The notes below the pieces were generated by a model, which worked only from the letters and a program-made list of their open reading frames with translations, did no database searches and was not told the origin of the DNA. From Parcubacteria group bacterium (GTDB lineage Bacteria > Patescibacteriota > Minisyncoccia > UBA6257 > JACRHY01), in contig JACRHY010000001.1 of assembly GCA_016215765.1 (NCBI GenBank), forward strand, positions 1-10,412: DNA of 10,412 nt, written 5' to 3'. This document shows, in pieces, positions 6,532-10,412 of the stretch (the first letter of the stretch is position 1; each line of letters opens with the position of its first letter). Position numbers and translations under genes: made by a program.

Positions 6532-7545
6532 TTATTCAACGATCCGGTCGGCGCTTTTTAAAACCGCTTCGGGGATTGCGATTCCGAGTTTTTTGGCGCC
6601 CGCCAGATTGATGATGAAATTAATTTTACTCGGCTGTTCCAAGGGGATGTTTTCCGGCGACTCTCCGCCGATAATGATTTTTTCGGCCATTCTCCCGAGC
6701 GCTTTTCCCATTTCAAAATAATCCGGTCCGTAAGAAGCGAGGGCGCCGCTCGCCAGCGATTCTTCGTCGGGCATGATTATCGGAAGTTTTTCTTCCGCGG
6801 CTCTTTTCAGAAACAAATCGGATTTGGAAAAAAGCGTGCCGTGGGGATAAAAGATAATCGCGTCAAAGTCCCTTTTATTCACCGCCCCCAGCGCGCCCGC
6901 CACTTCGTCGCGGGTCGGATCCGTCAGGGGAAATTCCGTCAGGGTCAGGCCGAGAACGGGAGCGGCGGCATTGGCGATCGGCCGGGCCTTTTTCGTCGGT
7001 CCGCAACCGGTATCATAGAAAACCGCCACTCTTTTAACCGCCGGAACGAGTTCTTTTAAAATTTCAAAACGCTTTGGCGTAAGTTCTATATTCTGCTGGG
7101 CGATGCCCGTAAGATTCGTCTCCGAACTTTGAAGAGATTTGACGTAGCCATGTTCTACCGGATCGCCGAGCGCCGTTAAAATCGGAATCTTGCTTGCTTT
7201 CGTTTCGTTCAGCGCCTGCAGCGTCGGCGGACCGGAAATGGTGGCTATTATGTCCGGTTTCATAACGACGGCCGCGGTGACCAATTCCTTCAATTTTTTG
7301 GCATCGCCTTCGGCGTTTTTAAAAATCAATGACACGTCCGCGTCGTTTTTGCCGTTGATTCCGGCGATCGCTTCTTTGAAGCCGTCAAAAAACTTGGTAT
7401 AGGCCGCTCCGCCGGGATTGACCGCTATAACCAGAAAAGAACGCTTCTCAACGACGACGGGCGCCCGTTTTCCGTACCAATAAACGCCCGCCGCCGCGGC
7501 AACCGCCGCGATTCCCAAAATAATTACCGCCGTTTTTTTATTCAT
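6532..7545 (-). CDS. ABC-type substrate-binding protein (ABC_sub_bind family), membrane-anchored
   Basis: 337 residues from the ATG at 7545. An N-terminal hydrophobic helix (about 6-24) with no lipobox cysteine suggests a membrane anchor or signal anchor, followed by the two-lobed binding fold. Family hallmarks are NPGGAAYTKFFDGFKEA (43-59), DIIATISGPPTLQAL (98-112), the PILTALGDPVEHGYVKSL stretch (121-138), TNLTGI (143-148), KRFEILKELVPAVKRVAVFYD (158-178) and SYGPDYFEMG (271-280). These fit PF04392-like proteins, some linked to tryptophan or other small ligands. No permease or ATPase gene lies in the window, and two Cache sensors follow directly, so it may feed a sensor rather than a transporter (inference). 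A TTG six codons upstream overlaps the -10 box and is rejected as the start. Confidence 0.9.
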   Translation of the reverse strand: MNKKTAVIILGIAAVAAAAGVYWYGKRAPVVVEKRSFLVIAVNPGGAAYTKFFDGFKEAIAGINGKNDADVSLIFKNAEGDAKKLKELVTAAVVMKPDIIATISGPPTLQALNETKASKIPILTALGDPVEHGYVKSLQSSETNLTGIAQQNIELTPKRFEILKELVPAVKRVAVFYDTGCGPTKKARPIANAAAPVLGLTLTEFPLTDPTRDEVAGALGAVNKRDFDAIIFYPHGTLFSKSDLFLKRAAEEKLPIIMPDEESLASGALASYGPDYFEMGKALGRMAEKIIIGGESPENIPLEQPSKINFIINLAGAKKLGIAIPEAVLKSADRIVE

Positions 7546-7551
7546 ATTTTT

Positions 7552-7560
7552 ATTATAGCA
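7552..7560 (-). promoter_or_regulatory. extended -10 promoter of the sensing operon, predicted leaderless
   Basis: The minus strand reads TGCTATAAT (7560 to 7552), a perfect extended -10, then six bases and the ATG at 7545. No good -35 is visible (CATAAA at a 17-base spacing). Transcription should start at about the ATG. The box lies in the 39-base gap after the upstream membrane-protein gene. Confidence 0.7.
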
Positions 7561-7584
7561 CAAAAACAGCGACGTTTATGCGAA

Positions 7585-7917
7585 TTACGAACCGCGGGAT
7601 ATTTTTTTAACTTCTCTCAACCCCCAAAAGAAAAAAAGAAAGGAGAGAGAAAACAACGCGATTTCAATGATTTCCACGTAATCCTCATCGGCGTGAAAAA
7701 AGGGAATAAGCCGGTGCGTTTCGGTCAGAAACTCAAATAAATGGACGAAAGTGACGATCAGCAAGCCGACGGTCATTTTGACGATCGCTCCCATAGCCGG
7801 CGCAATATCATAATTTTTCGCCTCGTTGGACAAGGCGTAAATAATCACTATCAAAATAATGAGCGGGAGAACGTGCGTCGTTCCGCTCTCGGTAAAAATT
7901 GAAATCGGATCGTTCAT
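7585..7917 (-). CDS. small three-helix membrane protein, unknown function (110 aa)
   Basis: Three hydrophobic helices are visible at about residues 15-30, 42-64 and 82-102. The second carries H59 and E62 (VHLFEFL). The loop 66-83 is rich in charged residues and histidine (ETHRLIPFFHADEDYVE), and the end is basic (REVKKISR). I do not recognise a family. Size, helix count and layout resemble the neighbouring 101-residue protein, and the two may be distant paralogues or partners. Codon use and frame integrity support a real gene. The ATG is preceded by AATATAAAAATT, with no Shine-Dalgarno. It lies 39 bases upstream of the binding-protein start, in the same direction, so it could be part of the sensing locus. 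Confidence 0.65.
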   Translation of the reverse strand: MNDPISIFTESGTTHVLPLIILIVIIYALSNEAKNYDIAPAMGAIVKMTVGLLIVTFVHLFEFLTETHRLIPFFHADEDYVEIIEIALFSLSFLFFFWGLREVKKISRGS

Positions 7918-8011
7918 AATTTTTATATTCTAAGCGGATTTCGTTAATTCGGCTAGCGAGGAGTAAAGTGGAAAATTCTGATTTTACATTTTATCCGAGC
8001 GAAGACGAAGC

Positions 8012-8055
8012 AAAGGTTCCGACAATACATCGGGGCTCTACCCCGAGGAACCTTT
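8012..8055. repeat. compound inverted repeat overlapping the end of the 101-aa gene
   Basis: An outer stem AAAGGTTCC/GGAACCTTT (8012-8020 with 8047-8055) encloses an inner stem CGGGG/CCCCG (8031-8035 with 8041-8045). The stop codon (8038-8040) lies in the inner loop. On the plus strand ATTTTT follows, like a terminator, but no plus gene ends here. On the minus strand there is no T-run. It is most likely a dispersed palindromic repeat or an mRNA 3'-end stabiliser. Confidence 0.55.
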
Positions 8056-8343
8056 ATTTTTCGGGCAATGGCCCGAAAGACAATCGGACAAAAACAGATA
8101 GAAAAAAACCATTCCGGCATAAACGAATAAGTGCTTGACGATATCAACGCCCTCCCCGCTCAAGCCATAAGAGCTTAACAATAAATTTTCCGCGCCGAAA
8201 AACGCGACGGACAACGAAAACAGCCCGATTGCCGTGGAAAATTTCACCGCCTTCTTGAAATCAACGACCGCGAAAGAATAAGCGGAAATCAAAATCGCCG
8301 CCGGAACAATCGCCGCTTTCATCGTCAGAAAAATAATTTCCAT
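8038..8343 (-). CDS. small three-helix membrane protein, unknown function (101 aa)
   Basis: Hydrophobic helices are visible at about 8-26, 34-57 and 69-86. A glutamate (E52) ends the second, a short polar loop (SGEGVDIVK) follows, and H71 begins the third. The tail has two cysteines and a histidine (SDCLSGHCPKNKG). No family recognised. The layout parallels the 110-residue protein downstream (GL-rich second helix ending near a Glu, then a short loop and VDIVK versus VEIIE). The last codons lie within an inverted repeat, so the C-terminus may have been reshaped by a repeat insertion. The ATG at 8343 directly abuts a heptamer array and has no Shine-Dalgarno. A second ATG at 8322 is an alternative start. 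Confidence 0.6.
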   Translation of the reverse strand: MEIIFLTMKAAIVPAAILISAYSFAVVDFKKAVKFSTAIGLFSLSVAFFGAENLLLSSYGLSGEGVDIVKHLFVYAGMVFFYLFLSDCLSGHCPKNKGSSG

Positions 8344-8385
8344 GTTTCAAGTTTCACGTTTCATGCTTCGCGTTTCACGTTTTAA
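8344..8385. repeat. heptanucleotide tandem array, about six units (consensus GTTTCAC)
   Basis: Read on the plus strand: GTTTCAA, GTTTCAC, GTTTCAT, GCTTCGC, GTTTCAC, GTTTTAA, with strict seven-base spacing. It fills the whole gap between the stop of the 124-aa gene and the start of the 101-aa gene. The same unit recurs in 9471-9512 (other orientation) and 9641-9661. Confidence 0.75.
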
Positions 8386-8756
8386 AGTTTGCCGATAATG
8401 ACGGAAATGGCGTCTTTGTGCTTTTTGACTATTTCGGGACTGCGGAATTTTTCGCTGAAATCAACGAGTTTGCCGAGCGTCGCTATGACCGTTTCCTTAG
8501 TCGGACGATCAAAATCACCGCCGGATTCTTTGAAAAATTGCCGGATCAGCGCTTCAACGTTCGCCCTCTTCATCTCTTCAAACGCTTCTTGATTTTCAAC
8601 CGTCGTGAATTCTTTCAGTTCTTCAAGCACTTCCGCGTGGGCGACGGTAAAGCATTTAACGATGGCGTCGCGGACAATTTCCGGCGTTACCGGCTCATGG
8701 ATATTGACGCCGTAAATAGAACACTCTTCGCCGCAAGCGTGTTTTTGGTCTTCCAT
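8382..8756 (-). CDS. hypothetical soluble protein with N-terminal Cys/His cluster (124 aa)
   Basis: A 124-residue acidic, mostly helical protein without membrane segments. The N-terminus has a possible metal or redox cluster (H6, C8, C12, H20, then C35 and H40; HACGEECSIYG). A conserved-looking stretch EPVTPEIVRDAIVKCF (21-36) follows, and the remainder is amphipathic helix (for example DFDRPTKETVIATLGKLVDF at 81-100). I do not recognise the family. It is first in the run of minus-strand genes leading to the sensing operon, separated from the next gene by a heptamer array. The ATG is seven bases after CATAAT (8764-8769), again with no Shine-Dalgarno. Confidence 0.7.
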   Translation of the reverse strand: MEDQKHACGEECSIYGVNIHEPVTPEIVRDAIVKCFTVAHAEVLEELKEFTTVENQEAFEEMKRANVEALIRQFFKESGGDFDRPTKETVIATLGKLVDFSEKFRSPEIVKKHKDAISVIIGKL

Positions 8757-8763
8757 AATGTTT

Positions 8764-8791
8764 ATTATGAACTATCCGAAAAAAATAACAA
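8764..8791 (-). promoter_or_regulatory. promoter of the 124-aa gene, predicted nearly leaderless
   Basis: TTGTTA (8786-8791 on the minus strand), a 16-base spacer and CATAAT (8764-8769) lie seven bases before the ATG at 8756. It overlaps the T-tract of the upstream terminator. Confidence 0.5.
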
Positions 8792-8841
8792 TCCCACCAA
8801 ACACCCCCTTCCGTTAAAAAGGAGGGGGGGTTTTTGGTGGG
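8779..8841 (-). terminator. hairpin and T-tract after the candidate ncRNA
   Basis: On the minus strand CCCACCAA pairs with TTGGTGGG (plus 8834-8841 with 8793-8800). An imperfect C-run/G-run stem (8821-8830 with 8803-8812) lies inside, and TTTTTTT (8785-8779) follows after seven bases. The element could equally be a dispersed inverted repeat. Confidence 0.5.
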
Positions 8842-8959
8842 CCTTGTCTTGCGATTACCCGGCTTCAACCAGGTGGGTGGTCTCAATGGCCGGCCACAGC
8901 CGACTTTTATTTGACCTCCCTTGCAAATTAGATTTGATCCGGAATCTACGACAAGGCTC
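8841..8959 (-). ncRNA. candidate structured non-coding RNA, about 119 nt, unknown family
   Basis: A perfect extended -10 precedes a predicted first base G at 8959. The ends close with GCCTTGTC/GACAAGGC (8949-8956 with 8841-8848). Inside, in order, TAGATT/AATCTA closes an 8-base loop. GGG-A-GGTC pairs with GACC-A-CCC around a GTCGGC-TGTG-GCCGGC hairpin. ACCTGG-TTGAAG-CCGGGT forms a third hairpin. A terminator-like hairpin follows directly. No convincing ORF occupies the stretch. I compared it by eye with 5S, SRP (no GGAA/AGCAGCC core), 6S, tmRNA and RNase P RNA and found no match. A mobile inverted-repeat element is the main alternative. Confidence 0.5.
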
Positions 8960-8965
8960 AATACT

Positions 8966-8974
8966 ATTATAGCA
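8966..8974 (-). promoter_or_regulatory. extended -10 promoter of the candidate ncRNA
   Basis: The minus strand reads TGCTATAAT (8974 to 8966), the same nine bases as the sensing-operon promoter, followed by six bases and a G (8959). No -35 match is seen. Confidence 0.6.
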
Positions 8975-9008
8975 GATTCTTCTCCGAGCGGCTGTGGACA
9001 ACTTTTAA

Positions 9009-9037
9009 CTCCGTTAGAAGCAAAACTTCTAACGGAG
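9009..9037 (-). terminator. perfect 12-bp hairpin after the receiver gene
   Basis: CTCCGTTAGAAG (9009-9020) pairs perfectly with CTTCTAACGGAG (9026-9037) around a five-base loop. It lies 16 bases after the receiver stop (minus strand) and is followed by TTAAAAGTT, a weak T-tract. Termination or 3'-end protection of the receiver mRNA is likely. Confidence 0.5.
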
Positions 9038-9053
9038 CGAGCTTCCAGCGAGG

Positions 9054-9454
9054 TTAACCGCCCGACTCCGTCTTTTTTTTCACTTCGCCGATTAAATCGT
9101 CAATGGATATTTTGGCTTTGATAAAATAATCAACGGCGCCCAATTCTTTCCCCCGCTCAATGTCGCTCTCCTGTCCGAGATTGGAAATGATCATCACCGG
9201 CCCCTTGTGGAGCTGGGGATCGGAATTAATCCTTTCCAGAACGTCAAGCCGGACATCTTCGGCAAAATAAGGTCAAGGAGAACCAGCGTCGGTTTGGCGG
9301 TTTTAAGAATATTTACGGCCTCCTCGCCGTCACGGGCCAAAATAACTTCAAAGCCCTCTTTTTCCAGCCGATTTTTCAGCAAGGCGGATAAAAACTGCTC
9401 GTCTTCCACCAGAAGAATTTGCTTTTTTACCGCTTGTTCGATTGTGTCTGCCAT
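9054..9454 (-). pseudogene. stand-alone response-regulator receiver (REC) interrupted by a one-base frameshift
   Basis: The ATG at 9454 opens a REC domain with acidic pair E17-D18 (LLVEDEQ), phospho-acceptor D61 (LVLLDLILPKMSG) and the usual fold up to G69. The frame then fails. At 9246-9247 the minus strand has GGC TT GAC where GGC TTT GAC (GFD) is expected, so one T is missing. In the shifted frame the domain continues perfectly: DVLERINSDPQLHKGPVMIISNLG, then the conserved lysine in DYFIKAK, ending EVKKKTESGG with TAA at 9054-9056. Restored, it is about 133 residues, a receiver with no DNA-binding domain. The intact second half suggests a recent mutation or an assembly error. As written, translation ends after 86 residues at 9194. 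It could be the partner of the kinase at 1238-2938. Confidence 0.85.
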
Positions 9455-9460
9455 ACCACA

Positions 9461-9469
9461 ATTATAACA
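9461..9469 (-). promoter_or_regulatory. extended -10 promoter of the receiver gene, predicted leaderless
   Basis: The minus strand reads TGTTATAAT (9469 to 9461), six bases, then the ATG at 9454, the same geometry as the site-2 protease and sensing-operon promoters. The heptamer array at 9471-9512 abuts it upstream, occupying the usual -15 to -60 region. Confidence 0.65.
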
Positions 9470-9470
9470 C

Positions 9471-9512
9471 GAAACGTAAAATATAAAACGTGAAACATGA
9501 GGCGCGAAACAC
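9471..9512. repeat. heptanucleotide tandem array, about six units (consensus GAAACGT)
   Basis: Plus strand: GAAACGT, AAAATAT, AAAACGT, GAAACAT, GAGGCGC, GAAACAC. It is the reverse-complement unit of the array at 8344-8385, including a central GC-rich unit. Confidence 0.65.
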
Positions 9513-9540
9513 GGGGTTCTCCTATCTGAAACCTAAACGG

Positions 9541-9594
9541 AAGCCCGCCTGCCGGCAGGCAGGCGCATCCGCCAGCCGGCGGAGTGAGCGGGTT
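9541..9594. repeat. three-arm GC-rich palindromic repeat
   Basis: An outer stem CCCGC/GCGGG (9544-9548 with 9588-9592) encloses a perfect 14-base palindrome GCCTGCCGGCAGGC (9547-9560, overlapping the outer stem by two bases) and a hairpin TCCGCC-AGCC-GGCGGA (9568-9583). Much richer in GC than its surroundings. Similar elements are, as I recall, dispersed in Parcubacteria-like genomes. Not checked. Confidence 0.6.
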
Positions 9595-9640
9595 GAAGAA
9601 AGAGTTTTGTGTTTATTTGATAACTAATAATACATTCCGT

Positions 9641-9661
9641 GTTTTATGTTCCACGTTTAAC
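9641..9661. repeat. short heptamer array, three units
   Basis: GTTTTAT, GTTCCAC, GTTTAAC on the plus strand. Its orientation is opposite to the array at 9471-9512, so the two form an inverted pair around the three-arm palindrome. Confidence 0.5.
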
Positions 9662-9662
9662 G

Positions 9663-9698
9663 AAAAAGATTTGTTGCTTTTTAATTGCCCCAACAATC
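9663..9698 (-). terminator. terminator of the 16S rRNA transcript
   Basis: On the minus strand GATTGTTG (9698-9691) pairs with CAACAAATC (9676-9668) with one bulge, followed by TTTTT (9667-9663). It lies about 60-95 bases after the 16S end, with no tRNA or 23S gene between. Confidence 0.55.
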
Positions 9699-9755
9699 GA
9701 GACTTCAGGCTCATCGATCAACGCCTTTCGCCTTTCAGCGAATCGACTACTTAGT

Positions 9756-10412
<657 letters not shown>

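Noticed and set aside
8344..8385. CRISPR array
   Set aside because: Units are seven bases with no spacers and no cas genes nearby.
8841..8959. 5S rRNA, SRP RNA or 6S RNA identity for the structured RNA
   Set aside because: The length fits 5S, but its conserved CCGAAC and loop sequences are missing. The SRP domain IV core is absent, and the three-hairpin layout does not match the single long rod of 6S.
8695..8961. Minus-strand 88-codon frame beginning TTG near the ncRNA 5' end
   Set aside because: Translates hairpins and the terminator, overlaps the start of the 124-aa gene and has no ribosome site or family features.
8418..8972. Long plus-strand reading frame (184 codons) across the 124-aa gene and the ncRNA region
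   Set aside because: It is antisense to a better gene and runs through hairpins and a G-run. No family features, and its composition matches an accidental open frame in GC-biased DNA.
9230..9260. Programmed frameshift producing the full receiver
   Set aside because: No slippery heptamer, upstream Shine-Dalgarno-like stimulator or downstream pseudoknot is visible. A deletion or an assembly error is simpler.

Overview
The window looks like a fragment of a Candidate Phyla Radiation (Patescibacteria, probably Parcubacteria-like) genome. The 16S rRNA end has variants I associate with that group (AAUAGACGG for AAUUGACGG; GUACUCACCG for GUACACACCG). The 16S gene is followed by a terminator instead of a 23S gene, the L28 is a short four-cysteine form, and intergenic spaces hold palindromes and heptamer tandem repeats. 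UGA is used as a stop, so the code is the standard bacterial one. The taxonomic call is inference from memory, without a search.

Layout. Positions 1-101 may hold the end of a plus-strand gene. At 142-771 (minus) is a small site-2 protease, divergent from rpmB (884-1075, plus) and a tRNA-Pro(GGG) at 1103-1173. From 1238 to 8756 everything reads on the minus strand. In transcription order this is a 124-aa cysteine-containing unknown, two small three-helix membrane proteins, then a tight signalling operon: membrane-anchored ABC-type substrate-binding protein, dCache-TM-PAS protein, dCache-TM-HAMP protein, ODP-type diiron metallo-beta-lactamase-fold protein, and a soluble PAS histidine kinase. 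Between 8757 and 9053 lies a candidate structured ncRNA of about 119 nt with its own promoter and terminator. At 9054-9454 is a stand-alone receiver with a one-base frameshift. Between 9455 and 9755 there are inverted heptamer arrays, a three-arm palindrome and the 16S terminator. From about 9756 to the right edge is the 3' part of 16S rRNA (minus strand).

How the parts may work together (inference). The operon looks like a split two-component system. Ligand capture (binding protein), two membrane sensors with no kinase, methyltransferase or cyclase output, a putative oxygen/iron sensor (ODP) and a kinase without membrane segments are all separate proteins. Both membrane sensors end in nearly the same short coiled-coil tail (MVGRELRM-ELKKE), a plausible docking or pairing element. 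The receiver could be the phosphate acceptor, but it is not in the operon.

The other notable theme is translation initiation. The 16S sequence reads GGATCA and then TATAAATT where CCTCCTTA is normal, so no anti-Shine-Dalgarno is visible. Three genes carry TATAAT exactly six bases before the ATG, which predicts leaderless mRNAs. Only one gene start (the kinase) has a convincing Shine-Dalgarno.
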